Of a stretch of 64,000 nt of DNA, positions 35,077 to 44,310 are shown piece by piece. The notes beneath the pieces were generated by a model, which was not told the DNA's origin, made no database searches, and saw only the letters and a list, made by a program, of their open reading frames with translations. How positions within the stretch are numbered: the first letter of the stretch is position 1; the number at the start of each line of letters is the position of its first letter. Source of the DNA: an uncultured Bacteroides sp. (GTDB taxonomy: Bacteria > Bacteroidota > Bacteroidia > Bacteroidales > Bacteroidaceae); assembly GCA_949292025.1 (NCBI GenBank), contig CASEYC010000113.1, positions 1 to 64,000 of the forward strand. Reading direction: 5' to 3'. Both the position numbers and the translations under genes were made by a program.

Positions 35077-37347
35077 ATGAAAGACTTCAATTCCTTCCAT
35101 TCCCTCCTGCCCGGCGGCCTTTTGTGCTTGCTGCTGGCAGGAGCCTGCGTGCCTGCCCCGCGGGACTATGCCTCATGGGTCGATCCCTTCATCGGCACGG
35201 GCGGGCACGGGCACACCTATCCCGGCGCGGTGGTCCCCAACGGGATGATCCAGCCCAGTCCCGACACGCGCATTGACGGATGGGACGCTTGTTCGGGCTA
35301 TTATTATGCCGACAGCACCCTCAACGGCTTCTCGCATACCCACGTCAGCGGGACGGGCTGCGCGGACTATGGCGACGTGCTCCTGATGCCCACGGTGGGG
35401 CCGCAGGACGTCCGTCCCGTCAGCCGCGAGAGCCAGCAACTGTCCTGGGCTTCCCCCTTCTCGCACGACCGCGAGGTGGCCGAGCCGGGCTACTACGCCG
35501 TCTTCCTGGACCGCTATGGCGTGCAGGCCGAGCTGACCAGCACCGCGCGTGCCGCCATCCACCGCTACACCTTTCCCGAAGCCCAAGATGCCGGTTTCAT
35601 CCTCGACTTGGACTACAGCATCCAGCACCAGACCAACGAGGAGATGCAGCTCGAGGTGGTGAGCGACACGGAGATCCGGGGCCGCAAGAAGACCGTCTAC
35701 TGGGCCTTCGACCAATACATCAACTTCTACGCCAAGTTCTCCAAGCCTTTCGCCTGCACCCTGCTGACCGATTCCGTCACGCCTCCCGGAGGCGACCGTC
35801 CCTTGCCCGTGGCCAAGGCCCTGTTGCAGTTCCCCACGGCGCAAGGCGAGCAGGTCCTGGTCAAGGTGGGCGTCTCCGCGGTTGACATGGACGGCGCCCG
35901 GCGCAACGTGGAGTCCGAGATACCCGGCTGGGATTTTGACGGCGTGCGCCGCTCGGCCCGGAATGCCTGGAACGACTGGTTGTCCCGCATCGACATCGAG
36001 ACCTCCGTGGACAGCGTGCGCACCATCTTCTACACTGCCCTCTACCACACCGGAATGCAGCCCAACCTCTTCACCGACGCCGACGGGCGCTACCTCGGCA
36101 TGGACCTGCAGCCCCACCAGGGCGACGTGGCAGACCCCGTCTATACCGTCTTCTCCCTGTGGGACACGTTCCGCGCTTTCCATCCGCTGATGACCCTCAT
36201 CCAGCCCGAACTCAACCAAGCCTTCCTCCGCTCGCTGTTGCTGAAACACAAGGAGGGCGGCATCCTCCCTATGTGGGAACTGGCGGGCAACTACACCGGC
36301 ACGATGATAGGCTACCATGCTGCCTCGCTCTTCGCCGACTCCTACGCCAAGGGGCAGCGCGGCTTCGACGTGCAGGAAGCCTACCGTGCCTGCCTGCGTA
36401 CGGCGGAGTATGACACCACGGGCATCCGCTGTCCCGCCCTTGTGCTGCCCTGCCTGATGCCTCCCGCCAAATACTGGAAGGGAAAGATAGGCTACGTCCC
36501 TTGCGACAAGGACAATGAGTCCGTGGCCAAGGCTCTGGAGTATGCCTACGACGACTGGTGTATCTCGCAGTTGGCCGACGCCTTGGGCGATGATCCCAAT
36601 CGTGCCAAGTATGCCGCCTCGGCCCAGGGCTATAAAGTTTACTTCGATCCCTCCACGCGCTTCATGCGCGGACTGGACAGCGAGGGTGAGTGGCGCACGC
36701 CCTTCAATCCCCGTTCATCCAACCACCGCAACGACGATTATTGCGAAGGCACGGCTTGGCAGTGGACCTGGTTTGTGCCCCATGATGTGGACGGGCTGGT
36801 CGGGTTGATGGGCGGCCGCGAGGCTTTCATCGGCAAACTCGATTCCCTCTTTACGGCATCGTCCGCCCTGGAGGGGGAATTGGTATCGGCAGACATCAGC
36901 GGCCTGATCGGACAATATGCCCACGGCAACGAGCCGAGCCACCACATCATCCATCTATATAATTATGTGGGCCAGCCTTGGCGCACGCAGGAGTTGGCGG
37001 ACCAGGTGCTCCGTACGCTCTACGCTGCCCGTCCGGACGGCCTGTCCGGCAACGAAGACTGCGGCCAGATGTCCGCCTGGTACATCCTTAACAGCCTGGG
37101 CTTCTACCAGGTTTGCCCCGGCCGGCCGGTCTACTCCGTGGGGCGTCCGGTGGTTGACCGTGCGGTGCTCCGTTTGGGCAACGATAAGGATTTGACGATT
37201 ACGGTACGTCACAACAGCCCGGAAAACAAATATGTGCAGCAGGTATTGCTGAATGGCCGCGAACTGGACGGACCATTCTTTAGCCATCAGGACATTGCCG
37301 ACGGCGCTGAGCTGGAGTTTGTGATGGGCGACAGGCCGGTGAAGTGA
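35077..37347 (+). CDS. GH92 alpha-mannosidase, probable alpha-1,2 type
   Basis: This 756-residue exo-alpha-mannosidase lipoprotein (LAGAC, Cys24) has the complete GH92 layout. VDPFIGTGGHGHTYPGA (residue 36 onward) starts the beta-sandwich. The predicted acid is E557 (CEGTAWQWTW), NEPSHH begins at 618, and GNEDCGQMSAWY lies near 658-669. The +1 subsite motif equals that of the first GH92 and differs from the second. It follows the GH97 gene by 28 nt and ends at a strong terminator. It is among the most GC-rich genes in the window. Confidence 0.93.
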   Translation: MKDFNSFHSLLPGGLLCLLLAGACVPAPRDYASWVDPFIGTGGHGHTYPGAVVPNGMIQPSPDTRIDGWDACSGYYYADSTLNGFSHTHVSGTGCADYGDVLLMPTVGPQDVRPVSRESQQLSWASPFSHDREVAEPGYYAVFLDRYGVQAELTSTARAAIHRYTFPEAQDAGFILDLDYSIQHQTNEEMQLEVVSDTEIRGRKKTVYWAFDQYINFYAKFSKPFACTLLTDSVTPPGGDRPLPVAKALLQFPTAQGEQVLVKVGVSAVDMDGARRNVESEIPGWDFDGVRRSARNAWNDWLSRIDIETSVDSVRTIFYTALYHTGMQPNLFTDADGRYLGMDLQPHQGDVADPVYTVFSLWDTFRAFHPLMTLIQPELNQAFLRSLLLKHKEGGILPMWELAGNYTGTMIGYHAASLFADSYAKGQRGFDVQEAYRACLRTAEYDTTGIRCPALVLPCLMPPAKYWKGKIGYVPCDKDNESVAKALEYAYDDWCISQLADALGDDPNRAKYAASAQGYKVYFDPSTRFMRGLDSEGEWRTPFNPRSSNHRNDDYCEGTAWQWTWFVPHDVDGLVGLMGGREAFIGKLDSLFTASSALEGELVSADISGLIGQYAHGNEPSHHIIHLYNYVGQPWRTQELADQVLRTLYAARPDGLSGNEDCGQMSAWYILNSLGFYQVCPGRPVYSVGRPVVDRAVLRLGNDKDLTITVRHNSPENKYVQQVLLNGRELDGPFFSHQDIADGAELEFVMGDRPVK

Positions 37348-37378
37348 AGGGGGGAAGCCTTGCTCCTTCCGTCTGGAT

Positions 37379-37429
37379 ATCCGTCTTTGGCTGGGGAAAC
37401 ACGCGCCCCCGCCGGAGACGGATTTTTTT
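37379..37429 (+). terminator. Rho-independent terminator of the utilisation locus
   Basis: ATCCGTCT (37379-37386) pairs with AGACGGAT (37416-37423). Inner GGC/GCC and GGGG/CCCC pairs surround a 9-nt loop. Seven T residues follow. It marks the end of the glycan utilisation locus. Confidence 0.8.
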
Positions 37430-37454
37430 GTTTGGAAATAAATTCGTTATTTTG
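37427..37454 (+). promoter_or_regulatory. Possible promoter of ruvB
   Basis: TTTG (37427-37430) and TTATTTTG (37447-37454) form an imperfect Bacteroides-type promoter with a 16-nt spacer and one mismatch in the -7 element. The start codon of ruvB is 18 nt downstream. It is the only candidate between the terminator and ruvB. Confidence 0.35.
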
Positions 37455-37472
37455 CACCCAAACTGACGAGAC

Positions 37473-38510
37473 ATGGAAGACGAATCATTCGACATACGGA
37501 ACCAACAGCCCCTGACGGGCAGGGAGCGCGACTACGAGAACGTGTTGCGTCCCTTGCGCTTCGAGGACTTCAGCGGCCAGGACAAGGTGGTGGACAACCT
37601 GCGCATCTTTGTCAAGGCGGCCCGCCTGCGCGGCGAGGCACTGGACCACGTGCTGCTGCACGGGCCTCCCGGACTGGGCAAGACGACCCTCTCCAACATC
37701 ATTGCCAACGAACTGGGCGTGGGCTTCAAAATCACGTCCGGCCCCGTGCTGGACAAGCCGGGCGACCTGGCGGGCATCCTGACCAGCCTGGAGCCGAACG
37801 ACGTGTTGTTCATTGACGAGATACACCGCCTCTCGCCCGTGGTGGAGGAGTACCTCTACTCGGCGATGGAGGACTACCGCATCGACATCATGATAGACAA
37901 AGGCCCGTCGGCGCGGAGCATCCAGATAGACCTGAATCCCTTCACGCTGGTGGGCGCCACCACGCGCAGCGGCCTGCTGACAGCTCCCCTGCGGGCACGC
38001 TTCGGCATCAACCTGCACTTGGAGTATTATGACAACGAGGTGTTGGCGGGCATCGTGCAACGCTCGGCCAAAATCCTCAACGTGCCCTGTTCGACGAAGG
38101 CGGCGCAGGAGATTGCCTCGCGCAGCCGCGGGACGCCCCGCATCGCCAATGCTTTGCTGAGGCGTGTGCGGGACTTTGCCCAGGTCAAAGGTTCGGGAAG
38201 CATTGACACGGAGATTGCCATCTTTGCCCTCGAGGCGTTGAACATCGACCGCTACGGCCTGGACCAGATAGACAACAAGCTGCTGACGACCATTATCGAC
38301 AAGTTCAAGGGCGGTCCCGTCGGCCTGACCACCATCGCCACTGCCCTGGGCGAGGACCCCGGCACGATAGAGGAGGTCTACGAGCCGTTCCTCATCAAGG
38401 AGGGTTTCATCAAGCGCACGCCCCGCGGGCGCGAGGTGACGGATCTGGCGTACAAGCACCTGGGGCGGAATCGGTACAATGTGCAAACAGACCTGTTCGG
38501 AGGGGCGTAA
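37473..38510 (+). CDS. ruvB: Holliday junction branch migration ATPase RuvB
   Basis: This 345-residue AAA+ motor drives branch migration of Holliday junctions together with RuvA. Family features are complete: [12 protein letters not shown] near residue 26, Walker [11 protein letters not shown] near 63-72, Walker [10 protein letters not shown] near 111, the beta-hairpin region [13 protein letters not shown], sensor 1 GATTRSG near 160, the arginine-containing LRARFG near 171, sensor 2 RGTPRIAN near 218, and the winged-helix C-terminus TPRGREVT. Length is normal. It starts a housekeeping segment after the utilisation locus. Confidence 0.98.
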   Translation: MEDESFDIRNQQPLTGRERDYENVLRPLRFEDFSGQDKVVDNLRIFVKAARLRGEALDHVLLHGPPGLGKTTLSNIIANELGVGFKITSGPVLDKPGDLAGILTSLEPNDVLFIDEIHRLSPVVEEYLYSAMEDYRIDIMIDKGPSARSIQIDLNPFTLVGATTRSGLLTAPLRARFGINLHLEYYDNEVLAGIVQRSAKILNVPCSTKAAQEIASRSRGTPRIANALLRRVRDFAQVKGSGSIDTEIAIFALEALNIDRYGLDQIDNKLLTTIIDKFKGGPVGLTTIATALGEDPGTIEEVYEPFLIKEGFIKRTPRGREVTDLAYKHLGRNRYNVQTDLFGGA

Positions 38511-38560
38511 GTGGCAGTCGTTTGAGGCATGCATTGGGGGCCACGGACAGGTATATCCCC

Positions 38561-38626
38561 GCCCGTGCTTACCCGTACCTCCGCCCGTGCTTAGCGGTAC
38601 GCCCGTCCGTGCTTAGGGGTACGCCT
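38561..38626. repeat. 22-bp tandem repeat, three units
   Basis: Three units of 22 bp (38561, 38583, 38605) share the core CCGTGCTTA followed by a variable triplet and GGTAC or CGTAC. The same unit occurs five times at 54156-54265. It begins 50 nt after the ruvB stop. The remainder of the 38511-38700 gap shows no gene. Confidence 0.85.
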
Positions 38627-38700
38627 GCTTCCAGCTTGGAAATCAATCTGTTGGAATGGATGGAATAACTATTTGTTTTTGAGTATAATAGAAAGAAAAT

Positions 38701-40146
38701 ATGGCTAATCTGAAAAGTCTTGCAAAAGACACCGCCATCTACGGCCTGAGCAGCATCGTGGGCCGTTTCCTGAATTACCTGCTGGTGCCTGTGTACACCA
38801 TGGCCATGGCTGTGGAGTCCGGAGGGTACGGCGTGGTGACAAACATCTATGCCTGGGTGGCGCTGGTATTGGTGCTGCTGACCTGCGGCATGGAGACCGG
38901 CTTCTTCCGCTTTGCCAACAAGAGCGGGGAAGAGCCGATGCGGGTGTACTCCACCACCTTGCTGGCCGTGGGCACAGGCGCAGCCGCCTTCCTGGCGTTG
39001 GGGCTGGGCTTCCTGCCTTATATTGCCGGGTGGCTGGGCTACGGGGAGCATCCGTGGTATGTGGGCATGATGATGATTGTCGTGGCGATGGACGCCGTGC
39101 AGAGCATTCCCTTCGCCTACCTGCGCTACAAGCAACGCCCGCTGAAGTTCGCCGCCTTGAAGTTGCTGTTCATCTTCCTGAACATCGCGCTTAACCTTAT
39201 ATATTATGTGGGGATGGACGGGGACGATGTGGGCTATGCCTTCCTGTTCAACCTGGTATGTACCTCCACGGTGATGCTGTGCATGGTGCCTGAGTTGCGC
39301 GGCTTCCCCTACGTGTTGGACCGTGCCCTGCTGAGGCGGATGCTGCGCTATTGCCTCCCGCTGCTGGTACTGGGCCTGGCGGGCATCCTGAACCAGGTGG
39401 CGGACAAAATCATCTTTCCCTACGTCTATCCGGACAAGGCCGGGGCCGTGGTGCAGCTGGGCATCTACGGGGCGGCCAGCAAGATAGCCATGATCATGGC
39501 CATGCTGACCCAGGCCTTCCGCTACGCCTACGAGCCATTTGTCTTCGGCAAGAGCCGCGACAAGGACAACCGGCAGGTCTATGCGCAGGCCATGAAGTTC
39601 TTCATCATCTTCACCCTGCTGGCCTTCCTCGCCGTGATGTTCTACCTGGACATCCTGAAGTACCTCATCGGGCGCGACTATTGGGAAGGCCTGCGCGTGG
39701 TGCCCATCGTGATGATGGCGGAGATATTCATGGGCGTTTATTTCAACCTCTCCTTCTGGTACAAGCTGATAGACGAGACGCGCTGGGGAGCCTGGTTCTC
39801 GCTGGCGGGCTGTGTGGTGCTGGTGGCGGTCAATGTGCTGCTGGTGCCGCGCTACGGCTACATGGCCTGTGCCTGGGGCGGATTTGCAGGGTATGGGGTG
39901 GCCATGCTGCTCTCTTATTTCGTGGGACAGCGGCGGTATCCTATCCGATATGACCTGAAATCTATCGGCGGTTATGTTCTGCTGGCTGCCGTGCTGTATG
40001 CAGCGGGAGAATATTTGCCCATTGAGAATATGGTGCTGCGCATGGTGTGGCGGACGGTGTTGTTGCTGCTGTTCGTGGCCTACGTGGTGAAGCGGGATTT
40101 GCCCTTGGCCCATATCCCTGTGGTTAACCGCTTTTTCAGGAAATAA
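38701..40146 (+). CDS. MATE/MOP-superfamily polysaccharide flippase-like membrane protein
   Basis: This 481-residue membrane protein has about 12 to 14 hydrophobic segments. It opens with LKSLAKDTAIYGLSSIVGRF and NYLLVPVYT, the usual start of the polysaccharide biosynthesis / Wzx-like family. It is a second flippase-like protein besides the one at 853, but is housekeeping-like in composition and stands between ruvB and a peptidase gene, not in a capsule locus. The substrate, perhaps a lipid-linked glycan for a conserved surface polymer, is unknown. Confidence 0.88.
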   Translation: MANLKSLAKDTAIYGLSSIVGRFLNYLLVPVYTMAMAVESGGYGVVTNIYAWVALVLVLLTCGMETGFFRFANKSGEEPMRVYSTTLLAVGTGAAAFLALGLGFLPYIAGWLGYGEHPWYVGMMMIVVAMDAVQSIPFAYLRYKQRPLKFAALKLLFIFLNIALNLIYYVGMDGDDVGYAFLFNLVCTSTVMLCMVPELRGFPYVLDRALLRRMLRYCLPLLVLGLAGILNQVADKIIFPYVYPDKAGAVVQLGIYGAASKIAMIMAMLTQAFRYAYEPFVFGKSRDKDNRQVYAQAMKFFIIFTLLAFLAVMFYLDILKYLIGRDYWEGLRVVPIVMMAEIFMGVYFNLSFWYKLIDETRWGAWFSLAGCVVLVAVNVLLVPRYGYMACAWGGFAGYGVAMLLSYFVGQRRYPIRYDLKSIGGYVLLAAVLYAAGEYLPIENMVLRMVWRTVLLLLFVAYVVKRDLPLAHIPVVNRFFRK

Positions 40147-40174
40147 AATATTATAGTAAGATAAGGAATCTGTC

Positions 40175-42316
40175 ATGACCATGAAACTGAAATATCTGAT
40201 TGGGGCGTTGTGCCTGCTTCTGGGAGGCTTTGCCCATGCCGATGAAGGGATGTGGATGCTGGGCAACCTGGACAAGGAGACCCGCCGCACAATGAAGGAG
40301 CTTGGCTTGGAGTTGACCGCCAAGCAAATCTATAATCCCGGGCGTCCTTCGCTGAAGGATGCCGTGGTCAGCTTCGGCGGCTTTTGTTCGGGCGTGGTGG
40401 TTAGCCGGGACGGGCTAGTGTTCACCAACCACCATTGCGGTTTCAGCAGCATCCGCCAGCGCAGCACGGTGGAGCACGACTACCTGCGCGACGGTTTTGT
40501 GGCGCGTTCGCACGAGGAGGAACTGCCCTGCCCGGAGTTGTTTGTCCGTTTCCTGGTGAGGCAGGAGAACGTGACGAAGCGTGTCCTGTCTGTTGTCCGT
40601 CCCGGTATGGACGAGTCCGACCGCTCGATGGCCATCGACTCCATGATGTGGGTCATCGGTCGCGAGGTGATGGCGGAAGATTCCACCACGGTAGGAGCCG
40701 TGGATGCCTATTATGGCGGCAATGAGTTCTGGTTGTCCGTCTATCGGGATTACAATGACGTCCGGCTGGTCTTTGCGCCCCCCTCGTCGATAGGCAAGTT
40801 CGGCTGGGACCGCGACAACTGGGAGTGGCCGCGCCATACGGGCGACTTCAGCGTGTTCCGCATCTATGCGGGCAAGGACAACCTTCCGGCGGGGTATTCG
40901 CCCGACAATGTGCCCTACCGGGCGGCCTGTGTGGCGCCCATCTCGCTGGACGGGTATCAGGAAGGCTCGTTCTGCATGACGCTCGGCTTCCCCGGCAGCA
41001 CGGAGCGTTACCTGTCCTCGTTCGGCATCGAGGAGAGGCTGCTCAACGCCAACCAGGCGCAAATAGACGTGCGCGGCGTGAAGCAGGCCATCTGGAAGCG
41101 CGAGATGGACCGCCGAGACAGCATCCGCCTGATGTATGCCTCCAAGTACAGCGAGAGTTCCAACTATTGGAAGAACAGCATCGGCATGAACCGGGCCATC
41201 CGGCGGCTGCATGTGCTGGACAAGAAACGCGCCATGGAGCGGGAATTGCAGCATTGGATAGACGCGACGCCTCGTGAACGGAAACACTTGTCCACCCTGT
41301 TATCTGATTTGGAGAAGAACTATGAGGCGCGCCGGGAGAGCAATCATGCCGAAGCCTATTTCGTCGAATCCTTCCTGAACGGCCCAGAGCTGGTGCAACT
41401 GGCGCTGGACATCCTGAACTTTGACTTTGAAGCCGAACAGGAGCAGGTGGTGTCCAACCTGGAGAGAATCGTGGAGCGTTATGCCAACCTCGATCTGGAC
41501 ATCGACAAGGAGGTTTTTGCCGCCACGTTGGATGTGTATCGCGCCAAGGTGGATTCGGCCTACTGGCCTTCCCTGTATCAGGCCATTGATTCGGCTTTCG
41601 GCGGTGACAGCCGCGCCTATGTGGACGACCTGTACGCCAGGTCGGATGTCACCACCCCCCGCGGATTGAAGCGCTTCCTCGAGCGGGACTCCACGTACAA
41701 CCTTTATGAGGACCCCGCCATCGCGCTGGGCATAGACCTCATCACGCACCTCTTTGAGCTGACCTACCAGGGATATGGCGCTTCGCGCGAGATTGCCCGG
41801 GGCGAACGCCTGCTCAATGCCGCCGTGCGCCGCATGTATGACGACCGCAATTTCTATCCCGATGCCAATTCCACCCTGCGCCTCAGTTTCGGCACGGTGT
41901 GCGGCTACGACCCCTACGACGGCGCGACATACAGCTATTATACCACCGTGCGGGGTGTTTTGGAGAAAGTGAAGACCTACGCGGACGACCCGGATTTCCG
42001 GGTGGAGCCCGGGTGGGTGGAGTTGCTCACGTCCGGCGACTTCGGCCGTTATGCCGACAGCGACGGGCAGATGAAGGTCTGCTTCATCTCGAACAACGAC
42101 ATCACGGGCGGCAATTCGGGCAGTGCCATGTTCAACGCGCGAGGCGAACTGCTGGGATTGGCCTTCGACGGCAACTGGGAAGCCATGAGCAGCGACATCC
42201 TCTACGAGCCGGAGCTGCAGCGCACCATCGGGGTAGACATCCGCTATGTGCTGTTTATCATCGAAAAATACGGCAAGGCGGCCAACCTCATCCGCGAATT
42301 GCAGATAGCGGGTTGA
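40175..42316 (+). CDS. S46 family dipeptidyl-peptidase, DPP7-like
   Basis: This 713-residue serine exopeptidase removes dipeptides from oligopeptides in the periplasm. After a signal peptide (ending GGFAHA), the chymotrypsin-like core shows the catalytic histidine region TNHHCG (H86/H87), the probable catalytic Asp D224 in RHTGDFS, and the serine S648 in GGNSGSAM. Eighteen residues after the serine lies Gly666 (LAFDGNWE). In this family Gly here goes with DPP7-like preference for hydrophobic P1 residues, while Arg marks the Asp/Glu-specific DPP11. ATG 40181 is an alternative start. Length fits the family. Confidence 0.95.
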   Translation: MTMKLKYLIGALCLLLGGFAHADEGMWMLGNLDKETRRTMKELGLELTAKQIYNPGRPSLKDAVVSFGGFCSGVVVSRDGLVFTNHHCGFSSIRQRSTVEHDYLRDGFVARSHEEELPCPELFVRFLVRQENVTKRVLSVVRPGMDESDRSMAIDSMMWVIGREVMAEDSTTVGAVDAYYGGNEFWLSVYRDYNDVRLVFAPPSSIGKFGWDRDNWEWPRHTGDFSVFRIYAGKDNLPAGYSPDNVPYRAACVAPISLDGYQEGSFCMTLGFPGSTERYLSSFGIEERLLNANQAQIDVRGVKQAIWKREMDRRDSIRLMYASKYSESSNYWKNSIGMNRAIRRLHVLDKKRAMERELQHWIDATPRERKHLSTLLSDLEKNYEARRESNHAEAYFVESFLNGPELVQLALDILNFDFEAEQEQVVSNLERIVERYANLDLDIDKEVFAATLDVYRAKVDSAYWPSLYQAIDSAFGGDSRAYVDDLYARSDVTTPRGLKRFLERDSTYNLYEDPAIALGIDLITHLFELTYQGYGASREIARGERLLNAAVRRMYDDRNFYPDANSTLRLSFGTVCGYDPYDGATYSYYTTVRGVLEKVKTYADDPDFRVEPGWVELLTSGDFGRYADSDGQMKVCFISNNDITGGNSGSAMFNARGELLGLAFDGNWEAMSSDILYEPELQRTIGVDIRYVLFIIEKYGKAANLIRELQIAG

Positions 42317-42321
42317 CGGCT

Positions 42322-42361
42322 GCCTCCGTCTCTTGACGTGGGGCAAGCCCGGCGCGGAGGC
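42322..42361 (+). terminator. Terminator-like hairpin after the S46 peptidase gene
   Basis: GCCTCCG (42322-42328) pairs perfectly with CGGAGGC (42355-42361), with an inner GGGC/GCCC pairing. The T-tract is poor (TTGTCATG), so it may only be a weak terminator or an mRNA 3' end stabiliser. Confidence 0.45.
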
Positions 42362-42433
42362 TTGTCATGCTATGAAAAAATCGTTCCTAATGCGTTAAAA
42401 TATGCTATATCGCGGAAATTCTTAGATATTTTG

Positions 42434-42464
42434 TTTGACATATCTGAAGATTGGGTTAAATTTG
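42434..42464 (+). promoter_or_regulatory. Bacteroides-type promoter of the exbB-tonB operon
   Basis: TTTG (42434-42437) and TAAATTTG (42457-42464) with a 19-nt spacer match the consensus exactly. Transcription would start near 42471, about 315 nt before the exbB start codon, giving an unusually long leader. Confidence 0.7.
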
Positions 42465-42589
42465 TCGCGTTTTAGTTGCCGTTATCCTGTGGTGTGACGT
42501 GAGTAGTTGATGAAAAACGGCCTAAAATTCAATAAAATTAAGAATGCAAACCTTTTTGAAAGGATGTCCGATGGAAAAAATCTATGAAC

Positions 42590-42720
42590 GGGAGATGTGC
42601 ACAGGCACGCTCCTCACTTTGGAACCTTATGGGTATGGAGAACACGGCTTCGCGGAGGCCGGGTCAAAGTTCTGCCTTTCGAGGGCTTTTGCGAGGACTT
42701 GCTTCCAAAGGTGCGCAGGA
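42590..42720 (+). ncRNA. Candidate structured RNA in the exbB leader
   Basis: A long closing stem (TCCT/AGGA and CACTTTGGAA/TTCCAAAGGTG, 42611-42624 with 42703-42720) encloses two further hairpins: GGCTTC/GAGGCC near 42647-42661 and GCCTT/GAGGGC near 42674-42686. A small hairpin GTGC-ACAG-GCAC (42597-42608) precedes it. The block is much more GC-rich than the AT-rich sequence on both sides. I do not recognise a known riboswitch or 6S-type consensus. It could be a cis-regulatory leader or a separate small RNA. The rest of 42362-42784 has no gene. Confidence 0.4.
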
Positions 42721-42784
42721 TGAAAAAGAGAAACAAATGTTCCTATATTTATTTTATTAATTAATTTCATTTATCTTATTTGTT

Positions 42785-43597
42785 ATGGAAACAACAAACA
42801 AAAAAAAGAGCTCAGGCTTCAAAGGTATTAAGTCTGCGTGGATTGTGATTGTATGCTGCTTTATTCTGGCAGTTTGTATCTATCAGTTCGTGCTGGGTAA
42901 CCCCGCCAACTTCATGAACAATGACCCGAACAACCACCCGCTGCCGGGTAACTTCCTGGGAACCATCTATAAAGGTGGTGTCATTGTGCCTGTGATCCAG
43001 ACCCTGTTGCTGACGGTTATCGCCCTGGCCATCGAGCGTTTCTTCGCTATCCGTGCCGCTTACGGCCGTGGCTCTTTGGCTAAGTTCGTTGCCAACATCA
43101 AGGTGGCTTTGGCCAACAACGACATGGCTACTGCCCAGTCCTTGTGTGACAAGCAGCGCGGTTGCGTGGCCAACGTAGTAGGCGCTACGCTGCAGAAGTA
43201 TGCTGAAATGGAGAAGAACACCGTTCTGTCCAAGGACCAGAAGCAACTGGCCATCCAGAAAGAGCTGGAAGAAGCTACTGCATTGGAATTGCCCATGATG
43301 CAGGAGAACCTGCCTATCATCGGTACAATCACGACGCTGGGTACGTTGATGGGACTTCTCGGTACGGTTATCGGTATGATCCGTTCGTTCGCCGCTCTGG
43401 CTGCCGGTGGTTCTGCTGACTCCATGGCCCTGTCACAAGGTATTTCTGAGGCCTTGATCAACACGGCCTTCGGTATCTTGACCGGTGCATTGGCCGTTAT
43501 CGCTTACAACTACTACACGAACAAGATTGATAAACTGACATTCGCTCTCGACGAAGTAGGCTTCTCTATCGTACAGACATTTGCCGCTACTCATTAA
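42785..43597 (+). CDS. exbB: MotA/TolQ/ExbB family proton channel protein
   Basis: This 270-residue inner-membrane protein is the proton channel subunit that powers TonB. It has an N-terminal membrane helix (about residues 18-38), a second at 60-85 (GGVIVPVIQTLLLTVIALAIERFFAIR), a cytoplasmic helical domain, and two more helices in the conserved region LPIIGTITTLGTLMGLLGTVIGMIRSF (split here as NLPIIGTITTLGTLMGLL and GTVIGMIRSF) and ALINTAFGILTGALAVIAYNYY. It heads the operon with the two ExbD proteins and TonB and probably serves all TonB-dependent transporters, including the SusC above. Confidence 0.95.
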   Translation: METTNKKKSSGFKGIKSAWIVIVCCFILAVCIYQFVLGNPANFMNNDPNNHPLPGNFLGTIYKGGVIVPVIQTLLLTVIALAIERFFAIRAAYGRGSLAKFVANIKVALANNDMATAQSLCDKQRGCVANVVGATLQKYAEMEKNTVLSKDQKQLAIQKELEEATALELPMMQENLPIIGTITTLGTLMGLLGTVIGMIRSFAALAAGGSADSMALSQGISEALINTAFGILTGALAVIAYNYYTNKIDKLTFALDEVGFSIVQTFAATH

Positions 43598-43688
43598 TAG
43601 TAAATTGAAATGGGGAGTCAGGAAACACTTCTCGTAAGGCTTTCCGCCGATTCCCGGTTTAAGTTTCTCAAATTTAAAATTTACAAGT

Positions 43689-44294
43689 ATGGGTAGAGTC
43701 AAAATCAAAAAGAAAAGTACATTCATCGACATGACGGCGATGAGTGACGTGACAGTGTTGCTGTTGACTTTCTTCATGTTGACTTCTACATTCGTGAAGC
43801 CTGAACCCGTGAAGGTGAACACACCGGGTTCTGTGTCCGAAATCAAAATCCCTGAGACGGATATCCTCCAGATTCTGATTGCCCCGGACGGAAAGGTGTT
43901 CATGAGCATGGACAGACAAAGCGACTTGGAGCAAGTGCTGACAGCTATGGGCGACCAGTACGGCATACAGTTCACGGCTGAACAGATTAACAAGTTTAAG
44001 ACCGCCAGCACATTCGGCGTTCCTATGAAGAGCATGAAGGGTTTCCTTGACTTGGAAGAGGACAAGCAGAACGAAGTGCTGAAGACAGCCGGTATCCCGT
44101 GCGACAGTTTGGACAATCAGTTTAAGGATTGGGTACGCAACGCGCGCTCGGTCAACAGAGACCTTCGCATTGCTATCAAGGCCGATGCCACCACTCCTTA
44201 TTCGACGATTAAGAATGTAATGAACTCTCTTCAGGATCTGCGCGAGAACAGATACAATCTGATCACCTCGCTCAAGACCACCTCTGAAGAATAA
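43689..44294 (+). CDS. exbD: ExbD/TolR family protein
   Basis: This 201-residue protein has a short basic N-terminus, one transmembrane helix (about residues 20-38) starting with the conserved aspartate D20 (MTAMSDVTVLL) that carries protons, and a periplasmic domain. The periplasmic part is longer than in Escherichia coli ExbD (141 residues in total), with an insertion around residues 90-150. It lies 91 nt after exbB. Tandem ExbD paralogues are common in Bacteroidetes. Confidence 0.9.
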   Translation: MGRVKIKKKSTFIDMTAMSDVTVLLLTFFMLTSTFVKPEPVKVNTPGSVSEIKIPETDILQILIAPDGKVFMSMDRQSDLEQVLTAMGDQYGIQFTAEQINKFKTASTFGVPMKSMKGFLDLEEDKQNEVLKTAGIPCDSLDNQFKDWVRNARSVNRDLRIAIKADATTPYSTIKNVMNSLQDLRENRYNLITSLKTTSEE

Positions 44295-44310
44295 TGGAAA
44301 GGAGTGAAAT

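Noticed and set aside
42590..42720. 6S RNA, SRP RNA or a known riboswitch
   Set aside because: I could not match conserved sequence elements of these classes, so it is listed only as an unclassified structured candidate.
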